From: Streptomyces halobius
GTDB taxonomy: Bacteria > Actinomycetota > Actinomycetes > Streptomycetales > Streptomycetaceae
Assembly: GCF_023277745.1 (NCBI RefSeq)
Contig: NZ_CP086322.1
Location: 3,472,001-3,536,000, forward strand
Reading direction: 5' to 3'
Length of the DNA stretch: 64,000 nt
Shown: piece by piece, positions 43,083-51,598 of the stretch
Layout: every line of letters begins with the position of its first letter
Numbering within the stretch: the stretch's first letter is position 1
Position numbers and translations under genes: made by a program
Notes under the pieces: model-generated
Databases searched by the model: none
The model's input: the letters and a program-made list of their open reading frames with translations, nothing else
What the model was told of the DNA's origin: nothing

Positions 43083-43873
43083 CCGCCAGCACGACCAACA
43101 CCGGCACGAGCGGCGGCCCGATGGTGAAGGCCGAGGGCGTCCACAAGTCCTTCGGCGCGGCTCACATCCTCAAGGGCATCGACCTGGAAGTGGCGCCCCG
43201 TGAGGTCTTCTGCCTGATCGGGCCGTCCGGCTCCGGCAAGTCGACGTTCCTGCGCTGTATCAACCACCTGGAGAAGATCAACGCCGGGCGGCTGTCCGTC
43301 GACGGCGAACTGGTCGGCTACCGGGAGCACAAGGGCAAGCTCTACGAGCTGCGCGACAAGGAGGTCGCCGCCCGCCGCCGGGACATCGGCATGGTCTTCC
43401 AGCGCTTCAACCTCTTCCCGCACATGACCGCGCTGGAGAACATCATCGAGGCGCCGGTCCAGGTCAAGGGCGAGTCCAAGTCGGTCGCCCGCGAGCGCGC
43501 GACCAAGCTGCTGGACCGCGTCGGCCTGGCCGACAAGGCCGGCAACTACCCCTCGCAGCTCTCCGGCGGTCAGCAGCAGCGGGTCGCCATCGCCCGCGCG
43601 CTGGCGATGCAGCCGAAGCTGATGCTCTTCGACGAGCCGACCTCGGCCCTCGACCCGGAGCTGGTCGGCGACGTCCTGGACGTCATGAAGGACCTGGCCG
43701 CGGACGGGATGACGATGATCGTCGTCACCCATGAGATGGGCTTCGCCCGCGAGGTCGGCGACTCGCTGGTCTTCATGGACGACGGTGTGGTGGTGGAATC
43801 CGGCCACCCGCGCGAGGTGCTCGGCAACCCGCAGCACGAGCGGACGAAGTCGTTCCTGTCGAAGGTGCTGTAA
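43079..43873 (+). CDS. Polar amino-acid ABC transporter ATPase
   Basis: A 264-residue ATPase. Walker A is GPSGSGKST, the signature is [15 protein letters not shown], Walker B is [12 protein letters not shown], and the switch His is in VVTHEMGFA. It is coupled to the permease by ATGA. Four 24-bp palindromic repeats start 10 nt after its stop. Confidence 0.96.
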   Translation: MTASTTNTGTSGGPMVKAEGVHKSFGAAHILKGIDLEVAPREVFCLIGPSGSGKSTFLRCINHLEKINAGRLSVDGELVGYREHKGKLYELRDKEVAARRRDIGMVFQRFNLFPHMTALENIIEAPVQVKGESKSVARERATKLLDRVGLADKAGNYPSQLSGGQQQRVAIARALAMQPKLMLFDEPTSALDPELVGDVLDVMKDLAADGMTMIVVTHEMGFAREVGDSLVFMDDGVVVESGHPREVLGNPQHERTKSFLSKVL

Positions 43874-43882
43874 GGCGGGATA

Positions 43883-43978
43883 TCGGAGGCTCGGTATCGC
43901 GTCGTGCCGAATGTTCGGCTGCGCGTCATACCGATGGTCCGGTGATGCGTCGTGCCGAAGATTCGGTAACCCGTCGTC
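43883..43978. repeat. Four tandem 24-bp palindromic repeats after the ABC ATPase gene
   Basis: Palindromic cores start at exactly 24-bp intervals: TCGGAGGCTCGG (43883), CCGAATGTTCGG (43907), CCGATGGTCCGG (43931) and CCGAAGATTCGG (43955). The spacers share GCGTCGTG-like sequence. Each core forms a short hairpin. The position suggests mRNA 3'-end protection, attenuation or protein binding. Confidence 0.85.
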
Positions 43979-44074
43979 GGCGGTGCTCGCCGGCGCTGCG
44001 GATGGTCTCCGTGGCGCCGGCGGGCACCGCCGTTTCCGGCTCCGGCCCGGCTGTCGTCCGACCCGGCTGCTCGG

Positions 44075-44564
44075 CTGCTTCAGGCCCAGCACCATCGCAT
44101 CCGTGGGCGAGGCCCACACCGGCCGCGGCCTCGGCGAAGCCGGACTCGCGCAGCACCTGGGCCTGAAGGGCATGGGAGATACCCCCATGGCGGCGTTGAT
44201 CCGCGGTGTCGACTCCTCGGGCATGTGATCGGCGTTCATGAAGACCCCGCCGTCAGCAGCGCGGGATCGAGGTCCACCCCGCACTCGCGGCCCTCGGGAA
44301 CCGCTTCGGCAGCCGGTCGGAGATACTGCCGGTACCGCACGCGAGATCCAGGACCCGGGGCGCGGGGCCCACCAATGCCTCGACCTTCCCCGTAGCCATG
44401 GGGTGCCCCTGCGCCGTTCAGGCGCGGGGGGAGGCATGGGGGGGGGCAGCCCACCCAGCATCGCCCGGAACCGCTCCTCACGGGCGGGCATGTACCACTC
44501 CTGCTGCCGGCCCCACTGTCCTGCCACGCCCGCCGATCGGCGCCGGCCACGGCCTCGGTCGTCA
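44075..44564 (-). pseudogene. Class I SAM-dependent methyltransferase pseudogene
   Basis: Read on the minus strand from ATG 44564, the fragments are in order but in several frames. MTTEAVAGADRRAW and GQWGRQQEWYMPAREERFRAM form the N-terminus. RVLDLACGTGSISDRLPKRFP is the SAM-binding motif I. VDLDPALLT follows, then NADHMPEESTPRINAAMG, then QVLRESGF and SPTDAMVLGLK, the normal C-terminus. At least three frame changes and a loss of the middle (motifs II-III) make it non-functional. A GC-rich insert (44402-44455) interrupts motif I from the N-terminus. Confidence 0.8.
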
Positions 44565-44668
44565 TAAGCCCTCCCACCCGTACTACGCTGGTAATACCCA
44601 CACGCGAAAAATGCCTATTACTGCATGTCCGCACTCCGTACCTCAGACCGCCCCGGTAAGGAAAAGAA

Positions 44669-45298
44669 GTGGAACTCGCCTACTACTCGGACTACGCCGT
44701 GCGGCTCGTCAACACCGAGCAGCCCGAGCGCGGCGGCGACACCCTCACCTCGGTCGAGGCCGTCCGCGACCTCTTCGGCATCGCCCAGCAGGGCGCCCGG
44801 CGCGCGACCGACAGCGATGTGACCCGGCTGCGCACGGTCCGCTCCCGGCTGCGCGCCGTCTTCGAGGCCGCGGACGCGGGCGACGAGGTGCTGGCCGTCG
44901 ACCTCCTCAACGCCCTGATGATGGAGTTCCCGGTCAGCCCGCAGATCTCCGGCCATGAACTCCGGGACGACGACGGCCGCCCCGACTGGCATCTGCACAT
45001 CGCCGAGAACGCCGCCAACGCCACCGCCGGCTTCACCGCCACCGCCTGCATGGGCCTGGCCTTCCATCTCACCGAACTGGGCGTCGACCGGCTGGGCATC
45101 TGCGAGGCACGCCCCTGCCGCAACGCCTACCTCGACACCTCGACCAACCGCTCCCGGCGCTACTGCTCCGACCGCTGCGCCACCCGTGCCAACGTCGCCG
45201 CCTACCGCGCCCGCAAACGCCTGGAGAGCGAACGATCCGCCCGTACCGTCCGGACCGAGGAGAGCGCCCAGGAGGCCAGCGCACGCGGCGACCGCTGA
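44669..45298 (+). CDS. CGNR zinc-finger protein (ABATE domain)
   Basis: A 209-residue putative transcription factor. The N-terminal ABATE-type helical domain (VRLVNTEQPERGGDTL) is followed by the C-terminal CGNR finger: CEARPCRNAYLDTSTNRSRR, then YCSDRCATRANVAAYRARKR, with four Cys for zinc. GTG 44669 has AAGGAAAAG just upstream. Its last 97 nt overlap the 3' end of the convergent sodX gene, so the two transcripts are antisense there. Confidence 0.9.
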   Translation: MELAYYSDYAVRLVNTEQPERGGDTLTSVEAVRDLFGIAQQGARRATDSDVTRLRTVRSRLRAVFEAADAGDEVLAVDLLNALMMEFPVSPQISGHELRDDDGRPDWHLHIAENAANATAGFTATACMGLAFHLTELGVDRLGICEARPCRNAYLDTSTNRSRRYCSDRCATRANVAAYRARKRLESERSARTVRTEESAQEASARGDR

Positions 45299-45630
45299 AC
45301 CCCGCGCGGCGGCCGCACCCGCAACCAGGCGCGGGCGATGACCAGTTCGTCTGGAATTGCCCCGAATTCCCGGCTGTCGTGCTCGACGTACGGATTGTCG
45401 CCCCGCACCCACCAGCCGCCGTCCCGCCGCTCCACGACCCGCTTGACGATCAGCAGCTCCTGACGGAACGGATGGCGCAGCACCACCACATCACCGGGCC
45501 GCACCGTCGCGCCGTACTGCACCACCAACTGGTCGCCCGGCCGCAGCGTCGGCACCATCGACGGGTTGTAGACCTCGGCAACACCGAACGCGCGCAGCAG
45601 CCCGCCACGCTCGTGCACCTGCTCCGGCAT
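45202..45630 (-). CDS. sodX: Nickel-type superoxide dismutase maturation protease
   Basis: A 142-residue signal-peptidase-I-like protease that removes the N-terminal propeptide of NiSOD to free His1. The Ser nucleophile is in NPSMVPTLRPGD and the general-base Lys in LLIVKRVVERR. The RGDNPY box is also conserved. It has no membrane anchor, which is normal for SodX. It is divergent from sodN, its substrate gene. ATG 45630 is chosen; a GTG further upstream is possible. The basic Arg-rich C-terminus is encoded opposite the CGNR gene. Confidence 0.9.
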   Translation of the reverse strand: MPEQVHERGGLLRAFGVAEVYNPSMVPTLRPGDQLVVQYGATVRPGDVVVLRHPFRQELLIVKRVVERRDGGWWVRGDNPYVEHDSREFGAIPDELVIARAWLRVRPPRGVQRSPRALASWALSSVRTVRADRSLSRRLRAR

Positions 45631-45756
45631 CCCGTACCTCCCGGCCTTGCCCCGCTCCGCCCCGCTCACCGGTCCATCCTCCATCAGTCCCGGCCCGACA
45701 CTGGACTTTTGCCCTAAGACCCCCGGGCCACCCGAGAAAAGCCTTCCCGTACCGAG

Positions 45757-45798
45757 TAATCTCGCACCTGAGAAGACGATCACGAGGAAGGATTGAAC
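45757..45798 (+). promoter_or_regulatory. sodN -10 box and leader, possible sRNA target
   Basis: TAATCT (45757-45762) is a good -10 box. The leader ends with GAGGAAGG (45784-45791) before the ATG. In S. coelicolor a small RNA from the sodF 3'UTR pairs with this part of sodN mRNA under Nur control; the same is possible here. No Nur box could be fixed. Confidence 0.45.
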
Positions 45799-46194
45799 AT
45801 GCTTTCCCGCCTGTTCGCCCCCAAGGTCAAGGTCAGCGCCCACTGCGACCTGCCCTGCGGCGTGTACGACCCCGCCCAGGCCCGTATCGAGGCCGAGTCG
45901 GTCAAGGCCGTCCAGGAGAAGTACCAGGCCAACGAGGACCCGGACTTCCGCACCCGCGCGATCCTCATCAAGGAGCAGCGCGCCGAGCTGGCCAAGCACC
46001 ATGTCTCGGTGCTGTGGAGCGACTACTTCAAGCCCCCGCACTTCGAGAAGTACCCGGAGCTGCACCAGCTGGTCAACGAGACCCTCAAGGCCCTCAGCGC
46101 CGCCAAGGGTTCCAACGACCCGGCGACCGGCCAGAAGGCGCTGGACTACATCGCCCAGATCGACAAGATCTTCTGGGAGACCAAGAAGGCCTGA
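45799..46194 (+). CDS. sodN: Nickel superoxide dismutase
   Basis: A 131-residue precursor. A 14-residue propeptide (MLSRLFAPKVKVSA) precedes His15, which becomes His1. The nickel hook HCDLPCG supplies His1, Cys2 and Cys6 of the mature enzyme. The remainder forms the four-helix bundle of the hexamer (IEAESVKAVQEKYQA...). It removes superoxide in the cytoplasm. The ATG has an ideal Shine-Dalgarno. The gene is monocistronic, ended by a very strong terminator, and divergent from sodX. Confidence 0.98.
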   Translation: MLSRLFAPKVKVSAHCDLPCGVYDPAQARIEAESVKAVQEKYQANEDPDFRTRAILIKEQRAELAKHHVSVLWSDYFKPPHFEKYPELHQLVNETLKALSAAKGSNDPATGQKALDYIAQIDKIFWETKKA

Positions 46195-46247
46195 CCAGGG
46201 CTCAGGCGCTCCGGCCCGCCCGTCCGCGGGCCTTCTCGCCGCTTCGT

Positions 46248-46303
46248 CCGCACCCGGTTCGCCAGCTGCCACCCCTTCGGGGTGGGGTGGCGGGCGGGTG
46301 CGG
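46248..46303 (+). terminator. Rho-independent terminator after sodN
   Basis: CCGCACCCG (46248-46256) pairs with CGGGTGCGG (46295-46303), and an inner CACCCC-TTCG-GGGGTG hairpin lies between. TCTTTT follows. This is the nearest to a classical terminator in the window. Confidence 0.9.
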
Positions 46304-46346
46304 TCTTTTGCGCTGACCGCGACCGACGGGCCGTTCGCCCCGTGCC

Positions 46347-46641
46347 CGCTGGGACCAGCTGCTGATCCGTCGCGGTCTCACCGCCCTCGCGCGCGCCGAG
46401 GAGCTGGGCGGCACGGTCGGCCCGAACGCCCTGCAGGCCGCGGTCGCCGCCTGTCACGCGCGGGCGCGCACCGCCGAGGAGACGGACCGGCCGCGGATCA
46501 CGGTGCTGTACGAGGCTCCCCATAGCCTGAACGCCATGGGGACCCCCATCGCAGGTCGCGCCGTCCCCGGTGGTGGAGCTGAATCGCGCGGTCGCGGTGG
46601 CGATGGCGCTCGGGCCCGAGCAGGGCCGGCCGTGGCCCTAG
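46347..46641 (+). pseudogene. ECF sigma factor (DUF6596/ECF42-type) 3' fragment
   Basis: The frame from 46347 reads RWDQLLIRRGLTALARAEEL, then GGTVGPNALQAAVAACHARA and RTAEETDRPRITVLYEA, which is the C-terminal helical domain of large ECF42-type sigma factors. An insert of about 40 bp (near 46517-46560) then replaces the DAL motif. In a shifted frame PSPVVELNRAVAVAMALGPE follows and ends at TAG 46639. The sigma2 and sigma4 DNA-binding regions are gone. It follows the sodN terminator and abuts snpR. Confidence 0.8.
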
Positions 46642-47597
46642 GTCGCCACCGGCAGCGGCCCGTCATGCCGGACCAGCCACTCGCGATACGCCACGCTCGC
46701 CCAGGCGACCTCCATATACGCCGAGGTCAGGTCGGCGAAGAGGGCTTCGGCCGGGGCGGCCGGGGGGCCGTCCTGGCGGCAGGCCATGAAGAGCCGGACG
46801 GCCAGCGGATCGCCGTGCAACGGGCGGACGGCCATACCGGGCCGGACCCGGGCGGACGGCTGGCAGGGGGTGACCACCTCTCCGGCGGTGACAAGATCGA
46901 CGGCGGTGAGGTAATCGCCGTGCACCACCCGGGGGTTGATACCGGCCGCGCTCCAGATACGGCGCAGCCCGGCCCACTCGCCGTCCACCGTCGGGTCCAC
47001 CATCCACTGGTCGTCGGCGAGATCCGCCACCCGGACGACCGACTGCTGGGCGGCCGGATGGTTGGCCGCCAGCGCGATGAACTGGGGCTCCCTGGCCAGG
47101 AGCTCATGCTCGACCAGGCCGCCGGGGACCCGCAGCGGGGCGCCCTCGACCTCGTGCACGAAGGCGACGTCGAGCTGCCCCGAAGCGACCATCTGAAGCA
47201 GGGCATTTGCGGACACATCAACCTTTATCGTGGTGTCCGTCTCCGGCAGGCGGACCCGCAACCGACGCAGCCAGCCGGCGACGGCGCGGCTGCTGGTGCT
47301 GCCGATACGCAGCCGGGCACCCTGTTCGCGTACGGATGCCGTCGCGATCTCCTCAACGAGGGCGCGCATTTCGGCCACTATGGGGCGGGCCCTGGAGAGC
47401 ACCGAATGCCCCAGGGCGGTGGGCCGGCTGCCGCTCGGTTCGCGGAAGAAGAGCTGGCCTCCGAGGGCCTTCTCGATGCGGCGGAGCTGGGTCGTCAAGG
47501 AAGGCTGCGTCATCCCCAACTGCCGGGCGGCCTTGCGTACGCTGCCGGAGTCGGCGATGGCGCACAACGCGCGAAGGTGCCTCACCTCTAGCTCCAC
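46638..47597 (-). CDS. snpR: LysR-family activator of snapalysin
   Basis: A 319-residue LysR regulator. The helix-turn-helix is [19 protein letters not shown] followed by [19 protein letters not shown]. The effector domain follows. It is divergent from snpA; in S. lividans and relatives SnpR (also called MprR or PrtR) activates the neutral protease gene. GTG 47597 fits the family start ([12 protein letters not shown]). The divergent region has a perfect palindrome at 47670-47683 and a related partial site. Confidence 0.92.
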   Translation of the reverse strand: MELEVRHLRALCAIADSGSVRKAARQLGMTQPSLTTQLRRIEKALGGQLFFREPSGSRPTALGHSVLSRARPIVAEMRALVEEIATASVREQGARLRIGSTSSRAVAGWLRRLRVRLPETDTTIKVDVSANALLQMVASGQLDVAFVHEVEGAPLRVPGGLVEHELLAREPQFIALAANHPAAQQSVVRVADLADDQWMVDPTVDGEWAGLRRIWSAAGINPRVVHGDYLTAVDLVTAGEVVTPCQPSARVRPGMAVRPLHGDPLAVRLFMACRQDGPPAAPAEALFADLTSAYMEVAWASVAYREWLVRHDGPLPVAT

Positions 47598-47642
47598 CCA
47601 GGGAGCATAACGACGGAGGCATACGTCACACCAGACTCTCAA

Positions 47643-47683
47643 ACCTGTGTGAATCTGCTCTTTTTCATGACCTGTTCACAGGT
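47643..47683. promoter_or_regulatory. SnpR operator sites
   Basis: A perfect palindrome ACCTGT-TC-ACAGGT (47670-47683) and an imperfect copy ACCTGTGTGAAT (47643-47654) lie 27 nt apart in the snpR-snpA gap. Two such sites, one near each promoter, suit LysR autorepression and activation. Confidence 0.65.
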
Positions 47684-47825
47684 ATTGCCTGACGCTATCG
47701 CCACCTGGCATCTCCGCCGCACGGGTGAACTCCGTCCAGACTCATCGGCACCAAGAAATCCGCAGGGCCCCGGCCGCCGCCCCACACGGCGGCCGTACGG
47801 CCCTCGGAAATTAAGGAGCCCCCAC

Positions 47826-48494
47826 ATGAGATCTCCCAAGAAGGCGCTGTCGGCGGCGCTCGGACTGGGCCTCGCTGCCGCGCTCGCATCCGCGGCACCG
47901 GTTTCGGCAGCTTCCCCCTCCTCGCACACCGATTCCCCCCGGAGCAGCCCCGCCTCCATCGCCGCCTACCAGGGTTCGGCCGCTGACAAGGCCGACACGA
48001 AGGCGTTCTTCGAGGCCGTCATGAAGGCGGCCAAGGCGAAGCTGAAGGCGCACCCGAACGCGGCCTCGGTCACCGTCACCTACGACGCCAGCGCGGCCCC
48101 GACGTTCGCCGGCCAGATAGCGCAAAGCACGTCCATCTGGAACAGCGCCGTGCGGAACGTCAAGCTGCAGGAAGGCAGCGGCGGCGACTTCCAGTACCGC
48201 GAGGGCAACGACCCGCGCGGCTCGTACGCGAGCACCGACGGTCACGGCAAGGGCTTCATATTCCTGGACTACCGGCAGAACCAGGAATACAACTCGACCC
48301 GGGTGACGGCGCACGAGACCGGCCATGTGCTGGGTCTGCCGGACCACTACCAGGGTCCGTGCAGCGAGCTGATGTCCGGCGGCGGCCCCGGCCCGTCCTG
48401 CCAGAACGCCCAGCCGGACGCGAACGAGCGCGCCCGGGTGGAGCAGCTCTGGGCCAACGGCCTGGCAGACCTTCGCTCCGGCAAGGTCTCCTGA
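47826..48494 (+). CDS. snpA: Snapalysin, secreted neutral zinc metalloprotease
   Basis: A 222-residue preproprotease of family M7. The signal peptide (about 1-29, ending VSAAS) and a propeptide of about 45-60 residues precede the mature domain. The zinc site is [11 protein letters not shown]: His163, Glu164 (base), His167 and Asp173, which is the Asp third ligand specific to snapalysin. Two Cys (GPCS and PSCQN) probably form the disulfide. AAGGAG lies 9 nt before ATG 47826. It is activated by the divergent snpR product. Confidence 0.96.
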   Translation: MRSPKKALSAALGLGLAAALASAAPVSAASPSSHTDSPRSSPASIAAYQGSAADKADTKAFFEAVMKAAKAKLKAHPNAASVTVTYDASAAPTFAGQIAQSTSIWNSAVRNVKLQEGSGGDFQYREGNDPRGSYASTDGHGKGFIFLDYRQNQEYNSTRVTAHETGHVLGLPDHYQGPCSELMSGGGPGPSCQNAQPDANERARVEQLWANGLADLRSGKVS

Positions 48495-48516
48495 GATACG
48501 GCGAAGGCTTGCGGCG

Positions 48517-48547
48517 CCCTGACCAGGCTCGCTGAGGGTGGTCAGGG
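48517..48547 (+). terminator. Hairpin after snpA
   Basis: CCCTGACC (48517-48524) pairs with GGTCAGGG (48540-48547), loop 15 nt, shortly after the snpA stop. Confidence 0.55.
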
Positions 48548-48635
48548 TCTGCCCACGGCCTGCGGCTGACGGGGGCCGGTACCTGGCGGCCGGCTCCCGT
48601 ATCCCCACCAGCCGCACTCCCTGGCCTTCGCTCAC

Positions 48636-48663
48636 GCGGTGGGGCTCTTCGGAGCCCCACCGC
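48636..48663. terminator. Perfect 12-bp hairpin with TTCG tetraloop between snpA and corA
   Basis: GCGGTGGGGCTC (48636-48647), TTCG, GAGCCCCACCGC (48652-48663). The UUCG loop is exceptionally stable. It lies between convergent genes and should stop transcripts from both sides. Confidence 0.8.
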
Positions 48664-48708
48664 TTGCTGTTGCAGGAGCCCCGGTGCCACAGGGGGGCAT
48701 CGGGGCCC

Positions 48709-49800
48709 CTACAACCACCCGTTCCGCTTGAAGCCGCGGTGGATCACCCAGCAGGCCACGACGGTGAACACCATTACCAGCGGATATCCGAACGTCCAGC
48801 GCTTCTCCGGCATATGGTCGAAATTCATGCCGTAAATGCCGCAGACCATGGTCGGTACGGCCAGGATCGCGACCCAGGCGCTGATCCGGCGCATGTCCTC
48901 GTTCTGGGCGACGGTGACCTGGGCCAGATGCGCCTGCAGTATCGAGTTGAGCAGTTCGTCGAAGGCGGTGATCTGCTCGGTGACCCCGTCGAGATGGTCG
49001 GAGACGTCCCGGAAGTATGTCTTGATCCGTGGGTCGACCTGTGCCATGGACTGGGTGGCCAGCAACTGCAACGGCCGGTCCAGCGGGGCCACCGCGTGCT
49101 TGAGTTGCAGAAGTTCGCGCTTGAGCTGGTAGATCCGCCCGGCCCCGCCGCCGCCCCGTACGGAGAAGACCTCGCTCTCGACGTCGTCGATATCGTCCTG
49201 GACGGCGGCCGTGGCCTCCAGATAGTCGTCCACCACGAGGTCGGCGATGGCGTACAGCACGACCGACGGACCCAACGCCAGCTGCTCGGGCACGGATTCC
49301 AGCTGCTCCCGGAGCGGGCCCAGCGAGCCATGTCCGCCGTGCCGCACCGTGATCACGAAGTCGGCGCCGGTGAAGACCATGATCTCGCCGGTCTCCACCA
49401 CCTCACTGGTGTCGGTGAGCAGATCGTGATCGACATAGCGCACCGTCTTGAAGACGGTGAACAGCGAGTCGTCGTAACGCTCCAGCTTGGGCCGCTGATG
49501 TGCGTGGACGGCGTCCTCGACGGCGAGCGGGTGCAGCCCGAACAGCTCGACGATGCCGGCGAACTCCTTCTCGGAGGGCTCGTGCAGACCGATCCACACA
49601 AAGCCGTTGACGGACTCGCGGACCCGGCGTATCGCCATTTCGGCCGGGTGATCGCCCTGCTGCCGTACGCCGTCCACATACACCGCGCAGTTCACCACGG
49701 CGGTGCCGAGCGGAGAGCGCGCGGGGTGGCTGAGGTCGACCCCGTGGGTGCGCGGCCGCGGCAGCCGGACGGCCTTGCGGAGGTTGCTGATCACTGACAC
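48709..49800 (-). CDS. corA: CorA-family magnesium/cobalt transporter
   Basis: A 363-residue pentameric ion channel. A large soluble domain (VNCAVYVDGVRQQGDHPAE, FVWIGLHEPSEKEF, HAHQRPKLERYDDSLF) is followed by a long stalk helix and two C-terminal membrane helices. The signature is YGMNFDHMPE between the helices. GTG 49800 is chosen; a second GTG two codons on is possible and no strong ribosome site is seen. A terminator at 49865-49893 separates it from the upstream exporter gene. Confidence 0.95.
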   Translation of the reverse strand: MSVISNLRKAVRLPRPRTHGVDLSHPARSPLGTAVVNCAVYVDGVRQQGDHPAEMAIRRVRESVNGFVWIGLHEPSEKEFAGIVELFGLHPLAVEDAVHAHQRPKLERYDDSLFTVFKTVRYVDHDLLTDTSEVVETGEIMVFTGADFVITVRHGGHGSLGPLREQLESVPEQLALGPSVVLYAIADLVVDDYLEATAAVQDDIDDVESEVFSVRGGGGAGRIYQLKRELLQLKHAVAPLDRPLQLLATQSMAQVDPRIKTYFRDVSDHLDGVTEQITAFDELLNSILQAHLAQVTVAQNEDMRRISAWVAILAVPTMVCGIYGMNFDHMPEKRWTFGYPLVMVFTVVACWVIHRGFKRNGWL

Positions 49801-49864
49801 CGGGCCAGTATGGCGGTCCGCTGCGCCTGGCGTCAGGCCTGCGATGCCGGGTGCGGCACCGTTC

Positions 49865-49893
49865 GGCCGGCTGTGTTTTCCACACAGCCGGCC
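49865..49893 (-). terminator. Terminator between the DHA2 exporter and corA
   Basis: GGCCGGCTGTG (49865-49875), a 7-nt loop TTTTCCA, CACAGCCGGCC (49883-49893): perfect 11-bp stem. Confidence 0.75.
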
Positions 49894-49934
49894 CGCCACG
49901 CGGTTGGCTCGCCACTCAGACGGGGCCCGCCGAC

Positions 49935-51494
49935 TCAGGAAACCAGGACCGGCTGCTCCTTCCCGGTCTCGTCGACGGCCGCTCCGGCTTCAGCGGCCGA
50001 CGTCGCCTCCGCCACCTCCGCCGCCGCGCTCTGCGTCCGTACCCTCCGGGGCAGCAGGAACAGCAGCCCGAAGACGAGGACCAGGCCGCCCGAGACCCAC
50101 CACAGGGCGTTGGCGGTGGCGTCGATGAACCCGGCGCCCAGCGCGGCCCCGGCGGCCGCGCCGCCCGTCTCCCCCGGGCCGCCGACGACTTCGAAGAAGG
50201 CCACCGACGACAGCCCCAGGCCCATGGCCATACCCAGCTGGCCGGTGGTGTTGAAGATGCCGGACGCCGATCCGGAGTGCTGCGCCGGCACCTCGGAGAG
50301 CACCGAATTCGTGATCGGCGCGACGATCAGGCCCATACCGCCGCCCAGGAGGACCATCGCCGGCGCCATCTGCCAGGACTGCAGGGCGGTTCCGTAGTGC
50401 CCGGCCTCCCAGATGTAGAGCAGCGCGCCGGAGAACATGATCAGCGCGCCGGCCTGCAAAACCTTACGGCCGAAGCGCGGGACCAGCTTCTGCACGGACA
50501 TCCCGGCCGCGGCCGAGCAGGCGACCGAGAACGGCACCCCGGTCAGCCCGGCGTGCAGCGGCCCCCAGCCCAGCCCCAGCTGCATGTGCAGCGTCCAGAC
50601 GAGGAAGAAGAGGCCGGAGGCGGCGCCGAAGGTCAGCTGGACGCCGACGCCCGCCGCGAAGGTCTTGACCCTGAAGAGGGAGAGTTCGACGAGCGGTGAG
50701 CCGTCCTTACGGGTCTTGGCACGCTCGTAGCGGACGAACACCGCGAGCACCAGCGGGCCCGCGGCCATCGACACAAAGCCCCACACCGGCCAGCCCGACT
50801 CCCGTCCCTGGGTGAGCGGGTAGAGGATCAACAGCAGGCCGACGGTGGCCAGCGCCGTGCCGACGAGGTCGAGACGGAGCGCGGCGGGTGCCTTGGACTC
50901 GCCGATGAAACGGCGGCCGAGCAGGATGCCGGCGATCCCGACGGGCAGGTTGATCAGGAAGATCGGGCGCCAGGCGAGACCGAACAGATCGCCCTCGGTG
51001 AGCAGCGCGCCGATCAGCGGGCCGCAGACCGCGCCGAGGCCGATCACCGCGCCGAACATCCCGAAGACCTTGCCGCGTTCCCGGGCCGGGAAGCTGACAT
51101 GGATGATCGCCAGCACCTGCGGCACCATCAGTGCGGCCATCGCCCCCTGCAGCACCCGCGCGCCGACCAGCATGCCGGGGCTGACGGCGAGTCCGCACAG
51201 CGCGGAGGCGACGGTGAACCCGCCCATCCCCAGCAGGAACAGCTTCTTGCGGCCGTAGATGTCGCCCAGCCGGCCGCCGGTGATCAGGCCGATGGCGAAG
51301 GCGAGGGCGTAGCCCGCGGTGACCCACTGCACGGCGCTGAAGGTCGCGCCGGTGTCGCGCTGGATGCTCGGGATGGCGATGTTGACGATGGTCGCGTCAA
51401 CCAGGTCCATGAAGGTCGCCGTCAGGACGACGGCGAGCGCTGTCCAGCGTCTGCGGTCGGCCGCCTCGGCGGCTGCGGGCACGGTCGTGGTCAT
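49935..51494 (-). CDS. DHA2-family (14-helix) multidrug exporter
   Basis: A 519-residue proton-driven MFS exporter of the EmrB/QacA type. Helix 1 has ATFMDLVDATIVNIAIPSIQ (motif D1); motif A is GGRLGDIYGRKKLF; motif C lies in FGAVIGLGAVCGPLIGALL. About 14 helices are counted. AGGAG is 6 nt before the ATG. It is divergent from a WYL-domain regulator across a palindrome, so it is probably substrate-inducible through that protein. Substrate unknown. Confidence 0.94.
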   Translation of the reverse strand: MTTTVPAAAEAADRRRWTALAVVLTATFMDLVDATIVNIAIPSIQRDTGATFSAVQWVTAGYALAFAIGLITGGRLGDIYGRKKLFLLGMGGFTVASALCGLAVSPGMLVGARVLQGAMAALMVPQVLAIIHVSFPARERGKVFGMFGAVIGLGAVCGPLIGALLTEGDLFGLAWRPIFLINLPVGIAGILLGRRFIGESKAPAALRLDLVGTALATVGLLLILYPLTQGRESGWPVWGFVSMAAGPLVLAVFVRYERAKTRKDGSPLVELSLFRVKTFAAGVGVQLTFGAASGLFFLVWTLHMQLGLGWGPLHAGLTGVPFSVACSAAAGMSVQKLVPRFGRKVLQAGALIMFSGALLYIWEAGHYGTALQSWQMAPAMVLLGGGMGLIVAPITNSVLSEVPAQHSGSASGIFNTTGQLGMAMGLGLSSVAFFEVVGGPGETGGAAAGAALGAGFIDATANALWWVSGGLVLVFGLLFLLPRRVRTQSAAAEVAEATSAAEAGAAVDETGKEQPVLVS

Positions 51495-51598
51495 GCGTTC
51501 TCCTGGGAACGGGAGGTGAGGGGCGTTCGATCGGTAAGGCGCCGCAGGGGGTCTCGGCCGGGTCGTCCGCGGCGTGCGTCCTCGACGCTAAATGCCGT

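Noticed and set aside
43731..44228. Plus-strand frame through the 24-bp repeats
   Set aside because: Starts inside the ABC ATPase gene in another frame and reads through palindromic repeats and the antisense of a pseudogene.
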